A DNA stretch of 64,000 nucleotides, taken from Tessaracoccus defluvii (GTDB lineage: Bacteria; Actinomycetota; Actinomycetes; Propionibacteriales; Propionibacteriaceae). The notes under the pieces are model-generated. The model was not told the origin of the DNA and made no database searches. It worked only from the letters and a program-made list of their open reading frames with translations. Location: positions 2,666,001 to 2,730,000 of the forward strand of contig NZ_CP060789.1 of NCBI RefSeq assembly GCF_014489575.1, in the 5' to 3' direction. Shown one piece after another: positions 49,230-58,807 of this stretch; position 1 is the stretch's first letter; each line of letters begins with the position of its first letter. The position numbers and the translations under genes are program-made.

Positions 49230-49289
49230 CCGCGTCCCGGCACCCCCGTCCCGGCCCCGAACACAAATCTCCCGTCACGCCCCGTCCGC

Positions 49290-49393
49290 TGGCCCCCCGA
49301 ACACAAATCTCCATGGAGCCGCCGCTACGCGCATATGCACACAGCCGCCGCCCCAACCAGCACAATGCACGCCAAGGCCAGATTCATGCACGG
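49290..49393 (+). repeat. Long direct repeat, copy 1
   Basis: About 104 bp, from GGCCCCCCGAACACAAATCT to GCCAGATTCATGCACGG. Matches copy 2 at a constant offset of 146 bp with about six mismatches, including a shared CTACGCGCATATGCACACAG core. Confidence 0.88.
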
Positions 49394-49435
49394 GAACCCG
49401 GACGGCCCCAGGATCGACCCCCAGAACACCGTCCC

Positions 49436-49539
49436 CTGGCCCCCGAACACAAATCTCCATCAAGCCGCCGCTACGCGCATATGCACACAGCCGCCGCCCC
49501 AACCAGCACACTGCCCGCGAAAGCCAGATTCATGCACGG
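49436..49539 (+). repeat. Long direct repeat, copy 2
   Basis: Second copy of the 104-bp unit. On the minus strand both copies could encode the peptide MCWLGRRLCAYARSGG followed by MEICVRG, but there is no support for expression. Confidence 0.88.
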
Positions 49540-49562
49540 TGAGGCCGCTCGGAGCGCGCAGA

Positions 49563-49618
49563 GCCAGATTCTGCACGCAGAGCCAGATTCCTGCACGCGG
49601 AGCCAGATTCATGCACGC
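49563..49618 (+). repeat. Short tandem repeat, three units
   Basis: GCCAGATTCTGCACGCA, GCCAGATTCCTGCACGCG and GCCAGATTCATGCACGC at 49563, 49582 and 49602 (spacing 19-20 bp). The same 16-mer ends each long repeat, giving five copies in all. Confidence 0.85.
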
Positions 49619-49648
49619 CAAGCCCGGACACAGGTCCCCGAGCCCGGC

Positions 49649-52600
49649 CTACTCCTCCGTCTTCGGCAGGTGCGCCATCTGGATCAGGCCCTTGAACGTT
49701 CGCGTCACCAGCGTGCCGCGGCCGGGGGGCATCGGCGAGCCCTTGATGTCGCCGTACAGCGCCCCCTCCTCCTTGTTGCCGCTCATCACGAGCGCAGGAT
49801 TCACGGAGTCCTTCATCCGGCTGATCAGCGGATCGCCGAAGACCGCGCGGCTCGCGCCGCCGAAGGCGCGGGTCATGATGATGTGCAGGCCGATGTCGCC
49901 GGCCTGGTTCACGAGGTCTCCGAACACGGCCATCGGGTTGCCCGACGGCGTCGCGACCAGTTCGTAGTCGTCGACGATCACGAACACCTCGGACCCGGTC
50001 CACCAGGAACGGTCGCGCAGCTGCTGCTGCGTCACGTCCGGCCCTGGCAGGCGGGCGCGCACCGCCTCGGCCGTCTGCTGCAGCATCGGGCCGGCCGCCG
50101 AGGCCGACGGGTAGTACCCAATGAGGTGTTCCGACTCCACCTCGCCCAGCAGCGACCGCCGGTAGTCGACGATGATGATCTTGGCTTCCTTCGCCGTGAA
50201 CCGCGTCGTGATGCCCTTCAGCAGCAGGCGCAGCAGGTTCGACTTGCCCGACTCGGGGCCGCCGATCGCGACGAAGTGCGGCTCCGTCATCGTCTCGAGC
50301 CACACCGGCGCCAGCTCCATCTCGTCGATGGCGAACGGGATCCTGCGGTCGGCCGGGTCGTGGACGATCGCGGGCAGCGCGGCATGGTCGAGGTTCTCGG
50401 GCAGCAGTCGCACCTCGGCGGCCCGCGGCCCCTTCCAGGCCTGGTTGACGGCGGCGATGAAGCCCCGCTGGCCGGCCGCCACGTCGACGGCGTCCTCGAC
50501 GGAGTCGATCCGCGGCAGGCCGATGAGCGTGTGCAGACCACCCAGGGTCAGGCCACGCCCCGGACGACCGGTGGGGACGATCGCCTGGATCTTGCGGTCG
50601 ATCTCTGAGTCGAACGGGTCGCCCAGCTTCAGCTCGATCCTGGACTGCAGCGCATCCTTCGTGGCGGCCCGGATCTCGGACCACTTCGCCGCGCCGATCC
50701 ACAGGTGGATGCCGAAACCGAGGCCGCCGTTCGCGAGCGCCTGGATCTGCGGCTCCAGGGCTTCGAACTCGGTCTTGAGGGTGGCCCAGCCGTCGATGAC
50801 GAGGAAGATGTCGGTCGGGAACCGGTCGGCGGGGATGCTGCCGTCCCGGCGCCCCTGCCGGTAGGTCGTCATGGAGTCGATGCCGAGCTCTGCGAACTGG
50901 AGCTCGCGGGACGCGCGCAGCGACGTGATCTCGGCGACGGTGCGGCGGACGCGGTCGACGTCGAGGCGGCCCGTCACAGAACCGATGTGGGCGAGGTTCC
51001 GCATCGAGGTGAGCGCGCCACCGCCGAAGTCGAGGATGTAGAAGCCCACCTCCTGCGGCGTGTGCGTCAGGGCGAGGCCGGCGATGCCTGCACGCATGGC
51101 CATCGACTTGCCCGCCTGCGGGCCGCCGGCGACGGCGAGGTTGCCGCCGGAGCCGGCGAAGTCGATCCACCACGGATCACGACGCTGGTGCCGGGGCCGG
51201 TCGATCAGCCCGAAGGGGGCGCGCAGCGTGCCGCGCAGAGCCGGGTCGGCCGCCTGCAGGCCACGTCCCTCCACCTCAACGAGGCCGCCGAGGAGCTGGT
51301 CCATGGTCGGTGGATCGTCGAGCGGGGGCAGCCACACCTTGTGCGCGGGCCACCCGTGCCCCTTGAGCCGACCGACGGCGATCGACAGGAGCGTCTCCTC
51401 CTCGTCCTCTTCCTCCTTCTCCGCCACCGCCTCTTCCGGCTTGACCGGCGCAGCGGCGCGGGCCGGCAGCACCGTCGGCTCGGGCTCCGGCGGCTGGACG
51501 GGTGCCACGTAGTCGGCCAGGAACTCCAGCACCGGAGGCGTCCAGCCCTTCGACTCGACGACGACGTCCTCGATCGGGCTCAGCTGCTCGGGCGCCGTCG
51601 CCGCGGTCCCGTGCCACGGGCCGGAGACGTAGGCCGCCTTGAAGCGGGTCATGCCGGTGGTGTCGAACTTGAGGTAGCCATTGCCGGGCGGAGTGGGCAG
51701 CTCGTAGGCGTCCGGGACGCCGATGACGGTGCGGGACTCGGCCGGCGAGAACGTGCGCAGCGCGATCCGGTACGACAGGAACGTGTCGAGGCCACGCAGC
51801 TTGTTCTCCTCAAGCCGCTGCGACGCCAGCAACTGGTGGACGGCGATCGACCGGCCGACGCGGCCGATCTGGACGAACAGGTCGATGAACTCGGGGCGGG
51901 CCGACAGCAGCTCGGAGAACTCGTCGACGACGATGAACAGGCTGGGCATCGGTGGGATGTCCGCACCGGCCTGGCGCGCCGCCTCGTAGTCCTCGCGGTT
52001 CTTGAAGTTGCCAGCGGACCGCAGCACCTCCATCCGTCGGTCGAGTTCGCCGCCGATCGCGTCGGCCATGCGGTCGACCAGCGACAGCTCGCCCTCCAGG
52101 TTCGTGATGACGGCGGACACGTGCGGCAGCCCGTCCAGGCCGAGGAACGTGGCGCCGCCCTTGAAGTCGACGAGGATCAGGTTCAGCTGCTCGGTGGAGT
52201 GGGTCATCGCCAGGCCGAGCACCAGGGTGCGGAGGAACTCCGACTTGCCGGAGCCCGTCGCCCCGATGCAGATGCCGTGCGGGCCCATGCCGCCCTGCGC
52301 CGACTCCTTGATGTCGAGCTCAACGGGGGTGCCGTCCTCGGCGGTGCCGAACGGGATGCGGAGGTGCTGCCGCAGCGGGCGGGGCCGCCAGGCGATCCGC
52401 GGATCCATCGTGAGGGGATCGCCGGTGCCGAGCATCGCCGGGTAATCCTTCGGCGGCTCGAACACCACCTCGGTGGCGCCGGACTCATCGGAGCCGGCCA
52501 CCAGCTCCGGCATCCGGTACGGGGCCATGGCCCGCGACAGCATCTCGCAGTAGACCATCGGCACCTGATCCGGCCGACCGAACGGGGTGCGGGCATGCTG

Positions 52601-53710
52601 CGACTTGGCGGTGCGGCGGTGCAGGATGACGGTGTCGCCGCTCACCTCGAAGACGGCGACGCCGGACTCGAGTGTGCGGGGCACGTCCTTCCTGCCCGTC
52701 ACCTCGATGGTCACGGCCTGCGTGGTGGGGGTGACGAACTGCTGCGAGTTCACGCCCTCGACGCCGTCGGAGACGATCACCGTCAGCGACGGCGCCACCT
52801 CGGCCCCCTGCGCGGAGGTGCCCAGCTGCGACAGCTCGCTGGCGCCGGTGGCGAACATGCGGACCGGGCCGACGCCGTCGGCCTCGGTGGGGTGCTGGAG
52901 GTGCGGCAGCCACTTGACCCACTGCCATGACTGCTGGTTCGCCTTGCCGGCGGCCACCATCAGCGACACGTCGGTGGGCGCATGCCACGTCACGAGCTGC
53001 GCCACCATCGCGAACGCCACTTTGCGGCACGCCTCCTCGTCACCGACGAGGTGGACGGCGCGGAAGCCGCGCAGGTCGACGGCGAGCGGAACAGACTGGA
53101 TCACCCGGTGGGTGCGGATGAAGCGACGCAACGCGCCGGTGGTCAGCGGCTCCAGGTCCTCGATGGGCTGCGATTCGGGCGGGGTGATCCGTTTCGCCGA
53201 CTGCTGGCGGCCGACCGAGAGCCGGACGGAGCCGAAGTCCTCCGCCTCGGGGCGCCGCTCCCACATGCGCATCCCGCCGACGACGGTCCACAGGCTGTCG
53301 GGGGCCGGGTGCCGGTAGGCGACGCTGGCGCGCTGCTCGTCCGCAGTCTTGGCGAAGTTGCGTCGGGTCTGGGCGAGGTAGCGGAAGTAGTCACGCCGGT
53401 TGGCGTCGAGTTGTGCCGACTGGTCGTCGTTCTGCCGCCCCACCTGCGACAGCATCATGCCCATCATGGAGACGGCGTAGAGCCCGCTGACGACGCCCTG
53501 CATCACGCCCCTACCCGCCATGCCACCCGAGGTGAGCATCAGTCCCATCGCGAGGCCGCCCGCCATCATCGGCAGCATCCTCAGCACGTTGCCGAACGGC
53601 TTCGAGGCTGCGGGCGGCGGGATCTCCGGTGGCGACTCCAGCAACAGGTCGCCTCGTGGCATCGCCGGCGGATTGACCCGCTTCGGCCGATGGAACGTGA
53701 TGAGACCCAT
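49649..53710 (-). CDS. eccC: Type VII secretion ATPase EccC (fused EccCa-EccCb)
   Basis: 1353 residues. Two membrane spans at about 40-85, then three FtsK/SpoIIIE-type ATPase domains. P-loops: GATGSGKSE (about 487), GGPQAGKSM (about 865) and GGPESGKSN (about 1153). Walker B of the first is FIVVDEFSE; the second reads LVIDGWA, lacking the catalytic acid, and the third VIVDDYE. It recognises substrates such as the WXG100 pair and powers export. ATG with GGAGGG about 10 nt upstream. Full-length single-chain form, as in Firmicutes and non-mycobacterial actinobacteria. Confidence 0.95.
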   Translation of the reverse strand: MGLITFHRPKRVNPPAMPRGDLLLESPPEIPPPAASKPFGNVLRMLPMMAGGLAMGLMLTSGGMAGRGVMQGVVSGLYAVSMMGMMLSQVGRQNDDQSAQLDANRRDYFRYLAQTRRNFAKTADEQRASVAYRHPAPDSLWTVVGGMRMWERRPEAEDFGSVRLSVGRQQSAKRITPPESQPIEDLEPLTTGALRRFIRTHRVIQSVPLAVDLRGFRAVHLVGDEEACRKVAFAMVAQLVTWHAPTDVSLMVAAGKANQQSWQWVKWLPHLQHPTEADGVGPVRMFATGASELSQLGTSAQGAEVAPSLTVIVSDGVEGVNSQQFVTPTTQAVTIEVTGRKDVPRTLESGVAVFEVSGDTVILHRRTAKSQHARTPFGRPDQVPMVYCEMLSRAMAPYRMPELVAGSDESGATEVVFEPPKDYPAMLGTGDPLTMDPRIAWRPRPLRQHLRIPFGTAEDGTPVELDIKESAQGGMGPHGICIGATGSGKSEFLRTLVLGLAMTHSTEQLNLILVDFKGGATFLGLDGLPHVSAVITNLEGELSLVDRMADAIGGELDRRMEVLRSAGNFKNREDYEAARQAGADIPPMPSLFIVVDEFSELLSARPEFIDLFVQIGRVGRSIAVHQLLASQRLEENKLRGLDTFLSYRIALRTFSPAESRTVIGVPDAYELPTPPGNGYLKFDTTGMTRFKAAYVSGPWHGTAATAPEQLSPIEDVVVESKGWTPPVLEFLADYVAPVQPPEPEPTVLPARAAAPVKPEEAVAEKEEEDEEETLLSIAVGRLKGHGWPAHKVWLPPLDDPPTMDQLLGGLVEVEGRGLQAADPALRGTLRAPFGLIDRPRHQRRDPWWIDFAGSGGNLAVAGGPQAGKSMAMRAGIAGLALTHTPQEVGFYILDFGGGALTSMRNLAHIGSVTGRLDVDRVRRTVAEITSLRASRELQFAELGIDSMTTYRQGRRDGSIPADRFPTDIFLVIDGWATLKTEFEALEPQIQALANGGLGFGIHLWIGAAKWSEIRAATKDALQSRIELKLGDPFDSEIDRKIQAIVPTGRPGRGLTLGGLHTLIGLPRIDSVEDAVDVAAGQRGFIAAVNQAWKGPRAAEVRLLPENLDHAALPAIVHDPADRRIPFAIDEMELAPVWLETMTEPHFVAIGGPESGKSNLLRLLLKGITTRFTAKEAKIIIVDYRRSLLGEVESEHLIGYYPSASAAGPMLQQTAEAVRARLPGPDVTQQQLRDRSWWTGSEVFVIVDDYELVATPSGNPMAVFGDLVNQAGDIGLHIIMTRAFGGASRAVFGDPLISRMKDSVNPALVMSGNKEEGALYGDIKGSPMPPGRGTLVTRTFKGLIQMAHLPKTEE

Positions 53711-53821
53711 GCGTGCGCTTCCCTCCGGAGATCGTCGACGCCTAACTTAACCGACGACCCGTCCGCCACCGCGGGCTTCGGGGCACGCGCAGACATGCTG
53801 GGTCATGCGCCCCGCTGCCGT

Positions 53822-53827
53822 TAGGGT
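53822..53827 (+). promoter_or_regulatory. -10 box of eccD (leaderless type)
   Basis: TAGGGT, 7 nt before the GTG at 53835. Confidence 0.5.
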
Positions 53828-53834
53828 GAGCGGC

Positions 53835-55271
53835 GTGAGTACCCCGTCCGAAGAAGACCTCTCGCGCGTCACGATCATCTCGACGAGCCGCCGCGTCGAC
53901 CTGGCCCTCCCCGGCTCCGTGACGCTGAGTGAGCTGATGCCGAGCATCCTGAGGTTCTCCGGGCTCGAGTCAAACACCCCGACCGAGGCGGTCCACGCCT
54001 GGGTGCTGCAGCGCTTCGGCTCCGACCCGTTCGACCTGTACTCCCCCATCTCCAAGCTGAACATCCGCGACGGCGAGACCCTGCACCTCCGTCACCGCGA
54101 GAACGCCATCCCCGACGCGGCCTTCGACGACGTCGTCGACGCCGTGGCGGGTGCCACCAACTCGCGTCCCTCCTGGGCGCCCGTCCACTCGCAGCGGGTC
54201 GGCATCACGCTGATGCTGCTGTTGCTGATCGGCACCCCGCTGCTCGGGATCCTCGGCTGGCCCCGTCCCCGCTCCGAGGTGATCGCGGCCGACCCGATGT
54301 CGATGCTGCCGCTCGGGCTGGTCCTCGGCGGGACCGCGTTCCTCGCGCTGGCCTGCGCCATCGCGTCGATCGCGCTGGCCAGGGCCGCCCGCGAGACGGT
54401 GACGGCGACGGCGCTCGCCTGGGCGAGCGTGGCGCTGGCGGGGATCACCGGCTGGTTCGCCGCCGACCCGATCTCCGCTCCCGGCGTGCCCGTCTACCTG
54501 CGCCTGCTGCTCGCCGGCGCCTTCGTGCTGGTGGCCTCGGCAGCCTGCGCACTGGCCGCCCGGGTCAGCGCACTCGCCCTGTTCGCCGCGGCGCTGGCCG
54601 CGCTGTTCACCGTCATCGCGGCGAGCGCCATGACGATCTTCCAGGGGAAGATCGTCGACGTCGCCGCCATCACCATGGTGGCGATGGCGTTCCTGACGAC
54701 ATTCCTGCCGACACTGAGCTACCGCATCGCCGGCATCGCCCTGCCGAACCTGCCGATGACCACCGAGGCGATGCTGGCCGACGAGACCCCGGTGCAGTCC
54801 GACATCGTCAACAGGGCCCTGCTCGCCGACCGCCTGCTCGGGGCGATGCTCGCCGCCACATCGCTGACGGCGGCGCTGGCGGCCATAGTCGTCGTCTTCC
54901 CCACCCGGGGCCTGTGGCCGACGCTGCTGACGCTGTGCGTCGGGCTGGCGTTCCTGCTGCGGGCCCGCGCGTTCGTGGGCCTCGGCCAGCGCCTGGCGCT
55001 GCTCGTCGGCGGTGTCGTGTGTGTAGGCGTCGCCCTCGGCTCGGCGGGTTTCGACGCGACCCGCTCCGGCCTCGGGCTCGTAGCGGTCTTCCTCGGCCTG
55101 CTCGTGCTCGGCTACGGGCTGGCCCACTACTCGGCACGCACGTTCAGCAAGGTCCTCTCCCCCACCTGGGGCCGCTGGGGCGACGTGTTCGAGTGGCTCG
55201 CCATCATCGGCGTCATCCCCACCCTGCTGGGTGTGCTCGACCTCTACAGCTACTTCGCCAGCCGCTTCTGA
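53835..55271 (+). CDS. eccD: Type VII secretion membrane protein EccD
   Basis: 478 residues. N-terminal ubiquitin-like (YukD) domain of about 90 residues (VTIISTSRRVDLALPGSVTL to GETLHLRHRE), then about 11 hydrophobic segments forming the channel-lining part of the ESX membrane complex. The GTG at 53835 is the leaderless-type start. Convergent with the unassigned T7SS gene that follows; divergent from eccC. Confidence 0.9.
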   Translation: MSTPSEEDLSRVTIISTSRRVDLALPGSVTLSELMPSILRFSGLESNTPTEAVHAWVLQRFGSDPFDLYSPISKLNIRDGETLHLRHRENAIPDAAFDDVVDAVAGATNSRPSWAPVHSQRVGITLMLLLLIGTPLLGILGWPRPRSEVIAADPMSMLPLGLVLGGTAFLALACAIASIALARAARETVTATALAWASVALAGITGWFAADPISAPGVPVYLRLLLAGAFVLVASAACALAARVSALALFAAALAALFTVIAASAMTIFQGKIVDVAAITMVAMAFLTTFLPTLSYRIAGIALPNLPMTTEAMLADETPVQSDIVNRALLADRLLGAMLAATSLTAALAAIVVVFPTRGLWPTLLTLCVGLAFLLRARAFVGLGQRLALLVGGVVCVGVALGSAGFDATRSGLGLVAVFLGLLVLGYGLAHYSARTFSKVLSPTWGRWGDVFEWLAIIGVIPTLLGVLDLYSYFASRF

Positions 55272-55284
55272 CCCGTCCGGGGCC

Positions 55285-55944
55285 TCAGCCGCCGAACAGG
55301 ATCCGGTACTCGGTCGGCGACGGCGGCGCCTGCACCCGGGCGATGCGCCGCACGCCCGCGACGATCACCTCGGACTCGTCGAGATCCGTGACAGCCCTCA
55401 CCTGGGCCGGGCCCAGCGCATAGGCCCGCCGCAGATGCTCCCCGCCCCTGGTGTCCAGCGGCGCGATCAGCGCCATGTCGCAGGCCCGCAGGTCGCTGAT
55501 CGCCTTGCTTGCCGCGGGATCTCCGATGACTGCGAGAGCCTGCCAGGCGCCGAGGCGGTCCCCCGTGCCGACGGCGCCGACCTCGTCGATGACGAGGCTG
55601 GGCCGGTAGGGCCGGCCCTGGCCGGGAACGGCTTCCGCGTCGCGCAGCACGTCGATGGTGCCGCCGCAGGCGCGGACGGCGTCGGCCAGCGCCAGCCAGC
55701 GTCGATGGTCGGAGGCGATGACGGACAGGTGGGCCCCGATACACATGGCGCGGAAGGCGAGCAGCCACGACAGGTACTCGGGGACCGCAAGGTAGACGCG
55801 GGTCGGCTGGCTGCGGAACAGGCGGAGCGTGACGGGCCCGCCTGCGCCGTGGCCGAGCAGCAGCCCGGACGGGCCCGTCGCGACGACGGGCAGTTCCTGG
55901 TCGGGGCTGCCGGGCGCGAGCGCCTGGAATGTGATCTCGGTCAC
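55285..55944 (-). CDS. Unassigned protein encoded in the type VII secretion locus
   Basis: 219 residues, not recognised. No signal peptide or membrane span. Begins TEITFQALAPGSPDQELPVV; the middle has RAMCIGAHLSVIASDHRRWL and the end PSPTEYRILFGG. The pattern of a beta-rich first third followed by alternating helix and strand loosely recalls the soluble domain of EccE. The GTG start overlaps the eccE stop by four bases, so it is made together with EccE and is a candidate cytoplasmic accessory of the secretion system. Confidence 0.75.
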   Translation of the reverse strand: MTEITFQALAPGSPDQELPVVATGPSGLLLGHGAGGPVTLRLFRSQPTRVYLAVPEYLSWLLAFRAMCIGAHLSVIASDHRRWLALADAVRACGGTIDVLRDAEAVPGQGRPYRPSLVIDEVGAVGTGDRLGAWQALAVIGDPAASKAISDLRACDMALIAPLDTRGGEHLRRAYALGPAQVRAVTDLDESEVIVAGVRRIARVQAPPSPTEYRILFGG

Positions 55945-57119
55945 GCGGGGACCTGCCTTCCGAGGGGGATCGTGGCGAGCAGGCCGGGGACCTGGACGCC
56001 GCCACGGGGCCCGAGGCGCAGCCCGCCGGGCAGGTTGGCCAGCACATACTCGTCGGCCTGGCTCGCCTGTTCGGGGTTCGACGTGACCAGCCGGAGGGCG
56101 CCCGCGGCCGGCTCCCCAGGAGAGACGGTGAAGGACGAGCAGGCGAACAGCACCGGGGTGCGGTTCAGCACGTCCAGGAGCCGCTGATAGGCGGTGTTGG
56201 GTTCGTCGCCCAGCCCGCCGATGCTGCGCGACCCGTGCACGAGCCCGTCGCAGACCCAGGATTCCCACTGCTCGTGGCTGCGGTCGGGGTCGGTCACCTC
56301 GGTGGCGCCAGTGGTGAGGGCGAGCACGTCGGCGATGCCCAGCGGGTCGAGGGGCTCGGTGACGACGCCGAGCCGTTTCAGCGTGGTCTGGGCGCGGTGC
56401 AGCCCGAACCGCAGGGTGGCGAAGACGCCGACCTGGCCGGAGCCACGGCGGCCGACAGCCTCCAGACACAGCCGGGGGTCGAGCCGCAGCGCGATCCATG
56501 TGCGGCGCAGCGCGGGAGGGGTGCGCTCCCCCAGCACCTCCCGGTAGGCCTGGAGCGCGGGTGAGTTGGCGGGCAGCAGGGCCCCCGACGGTGCCGGCAC
56601 CGTGCACGTGATCACCTGGATGCCCGCGAAGACGACGTCGTCGTGGCGGGTCAGTGCCGCCAGCGCGGCGAGGTCGAGCTTGGCGCCGCGGTCGGTGAAC
56701 AGCGAGTTGTCGGCGCTGACCTCGAGGATGCCGGCCCACGAGTCGCCGTCGGCGACGACGCCGATCTCGCCGTCGTGGGCGTCCTTGATCTGGGTGACCT
56801 CCAGGCGCGGCAGCCACTGGCCGAGCGGAACCAGGTCGGGGGCGAGGTCGGGGAAGGGGACGCGGCTCCCCGCCCGGACGCGGAATCCGCGCCGGACCTG
56901 CAGCGAGGCGAGCAGCGTGCGCCCGTTCACGGGGATGGTGAGGAGCATGGCGGTCAGCAGCAGCAGCGCGGCGAGAGCGACCGACCAGATCTGCCACTGC
57001 AGGACCAGCACGATGGCGACCACCACGACGACCTGCCAGGTGACGACAAGCGGGATGAACCGGGTAGAGCGGATCCGCCTGGGCATGGCGCCCCGGGCGG
57101 GCATGGTTCTTCGCGCCAT
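55941..57119 (-). CDS. eccE: Type VII secretion protein EccE
   Basis: 392 residues. Two N-terminal membrane spans (about 22-42 and 45-64), then the large cytoplasmic domain (LLASLQVRRGFRVRAGSRVP onwards) with DSWAGILEV, typical of EccE. Forms the outer rim of the ESX membrane ring. ATG with GGAGGA 4-8 nt upstream. Its stop overlaps the unassigned gene start. Confidence 0.88.
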   Translation of the reverse strand: MARRTMPARGAMPRRIRSTRFIPLVVTWQVVVVVAIVLVLQWQIWSVALAALLLLTAMLLTIPVNGRTLLASLQVRRGFRVRAGSRVPFPDLAPDLVPLGQWLPRLEVTQIKDAHDGEIGVVADGDSWAGILEVSADNSLFTDRGAKLDLAALAALTRHDDVVFAGIQVITCTVPAPSGALLPANSPALQAYREVLGERTPPALRRTWIALRLDPRLCLEAVGRRGSGQVGVFATLRFGLHRAQTTLKRLGVVTEPLDPLGIADVLALTTGATEVTDPDRSHEQWESWVCDGLVHGSRSIGGLGDEPNTAYQRLLDVLNRTPVLFACSSFTVSPGEPAAGALRLVTSNPEQASQADEYVLANLPGGLRLGPRGGVQVPGLLATIPLGRQVPA

Positions 57120-57142
57120 CGGTCCTCCTTCGCGACGGGCCC

Positions 57143-57222
57143 ACTCTATGGGGTGGGACGGACCAGACCCGGGGGTTCCGGCCCCCGACGCCGACGGCCT
57201 GCCCCGGCCTGCGCACTAGAGT
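57143..57222. promoter_or_regulatory. Divergent -10 boxes for eccE and eccB
   Basis: TAGAGT on the minus strand (57143-57148) and TAGAGT on the plus strand (57217-57222), identical hexamers facing outward. Confidence 0.5.
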
Positions 57223-57261
57223 GGCCCCGTTGCAGCGGACCCGGAGCGACCAAGGAGGGCC

Positions 57262-58638
57262 ATGGCCACCCGCAAGGACCTTCTCAAGGCGCAGGCCTTC
57301 ACATCGCGGCGCATGATCGCCGCGTTCGTGAACCGGGATCCCGACGACCCCACCCCGCCGCTGAAGAGGGTGGGCACGGCCACCTTCGTCTCTGTGCTGC
57401 TGGGCGTGGTGCTGCTCGCAGGCACCGCACTGCTGGGGATCATCAGCGGAGGCGCCAGTAAGGACCAGTGGGCCGGTGAGGACAATGTCGTCCTGTCGGA
57501 CCCGAAGTCGGGCGCGCTGTTCGTGCAGCTCGAAGGCAAGGTCATTCCCGTCACCGACGTGGCGTCGGCGCGGCTGCTGGCCGCCGGTCCCGATGCCACG
57601 TCCATGCCGCGGGTCATCGACATCGCCACCAACTCGATGGAGGGGCAGAAGGTCGAGCCGATGCAGGGCATCCCCGGCGCGCCGCGGCAGCTTCCCGACG
57701 CCAAGACGCTGGAACAGTACCCCCTGCGGCTCTGCTCGACTTCCGACCGCTACCTGACCCTCGAGTTCGGCCGCAGCGACACCACCACCAACGCGGCCAT
57801 CGTCGTGCGCGGGCACGACGAGTCGGAATATCTGCTGGTCGACGGGCGCCTCCACCAGCTGTACTCGCGGCCCGGCCAGCCCTCGGGCCTGGCGCAGAAC
57901 CTGCCTGTCGCGGAGCTGGGCGCGTCGTGGATCTCGGCGATCCCCATCGGCGCCTCCATCGACGAGAAGGAGGTGCCGGGCTATGGCGAGCCCGCCGATT
58001 TCAGCAGCCTGAAGTTCTCCATCGGACAGATGGCGGTGGTGCGGCAGAGCGACGGCATGGACCGCTACTACATCCAGCTCAACGACGGTCTGGCCCGCAT
58101 CGCCTACCTGGACATGAAGCTGATCCAGCAGCAGGAGAACGACCCGCTCGAGCCGTCCGAGATCACTGACCTGGACGTCGTGGAGAACCAGAGCGAGACG
58201 GAGAACTTCTCCGACGAGGGCGTGCCCATGTTCGAGCCGAGGCCGCCGGAGGGGTACACGAGCCTGCGGGACGTCGCCATCTGCGCCACGTTCGAGGAGG
58301 GCGACGCGACCCGCGTGAAGCTGAGCATCGGGCAGACGACACCGACGATCCCCGGCGACATCGGCGTGCCGAGCGGCGGTATCGACCTGATCAGCTCGCC
58401 GCCCATGCGCGGCGCCCTGCTCCGCAATGCGGACATCACGGACCCGGACGCCGCGGCGACCGTGCTGCTGCTCAACGGCCGCAGCTACCCCATCCCGACG
58501 GCGTCGGACCGGGCGGCGCTGGGCTACGGCGACGTGAAGCCCATGGCCGTCCCCGGCAGCCTGATCAGCCTCTTCCGGCCGGGCCTCGGCGAACGGCTCG
58601 CGCTGTCGCGTGAGTCCGTGATCCCGGTCGGCCGCTGA
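57262..58638 (+). CDS. eccB: Type VII secretion protein EccB
   Basis: 458 residues. MATRKDLLKAQAFTSRRMIA is the conserved EccB start; one membrane span at about 38-62; the rest is the periplasmic repeat domain with ASWISAIPIG and the Cys pair region (RLCSTSDRY, ICATFEEGD). EccB is the extracytoplasmic ATPase-like part of the ESX membrane complex. AAGGAGGG about 4 nt before the ATG. Confidence 0.92.
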   Translation: MATRKDLLKAQAFTSRRMIAAFVNRDPDDPTPPLKRVGTATFVSVLLGVVLLAGTALLGIISGGASKDQWAGEDNVVLSDPKSGALFVQLEGKVIPVTDVASARLLAAGPDATSMPRVIDIATNSMEGQKVEPMQGIPGAPRQLPDAKTLEQYPLRLCSTSDRYLTLEFGRSDTTTNAAIVVRGHDESEYLLVDGRLHQLYSRPGQPSGLAQNLPVAELGASWISAIPIGASIDEKEVPGYGEPADFSSLKFSIGQMAVVRQSDGMDRYYIQLNDGLARIAYLDMKLIQQQENDPLEPSEITDLDVVENQSETENFSDEGVPMFEPRPPEGYTSLRDVAICATFEEGDATRVKLSIGQTTPTIPGDIGVPSGGIDLISSPPMRGALLRNADITDPDAAATVLLLNGRSYPIPTASDRAALGYGDVKPMAVPGSLISLFRPGLGERLALSRESVIPVGR

Positions 58639-58720
58639 CCGGCGCGTCAAGGCCCCCACGCCGGCTAGGTACTCCTACTCTTTTCCGGCCCCGGCTCTGG
58701 GAAGTGAGCCACCAGCCGCA

Positions 58721-58726
58721 TAGTGT
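58721..58726 (+). promoter_or_regulatory. -10 box of the WXG100 operon
   Basis: TAGTGT in the 169-bp gap between eccB and the first WXG100 gene, giving an untranslated leader of about 75 nt with AAGGGA before the ATG. Confidence 0.4.
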
Positions 58727-58807
58727 CTTGCACGACAGCACAGCAGCCCGAGACATCGAAGTTGCTGATCCACGAGCCTCGTGGCTCATCGTCGAAGGGA
58801 ACACGAA

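Larger units (their letters stand above)
49230..49648. other. 419-bp gene-free region between mycP-like and eccC genes
   Basis: Holds a large direct repeat, a short tandem repeat and an extra partial copy (GGCCCCGAACACAAATCTCC near 49253). No convincing gene. Both strands are open in places only because the repeats are GC-rich. Confidence 0.8.

Noticed and set aside
49009..49511. Two minus-strand frames both containing MCWLGRRLCAYARSGG
   Set aside because: The shared peptide is only the direct repeat read twice; no ribosome-binding site, and one frame lies mostly opposite the mycosin gene.
49290..49620. Repeat array considered as a CRISPR
   Set aside because: Repeat units differ in length (104 bp and 16 bp), spacers are not uniform, and no cas gene is present.
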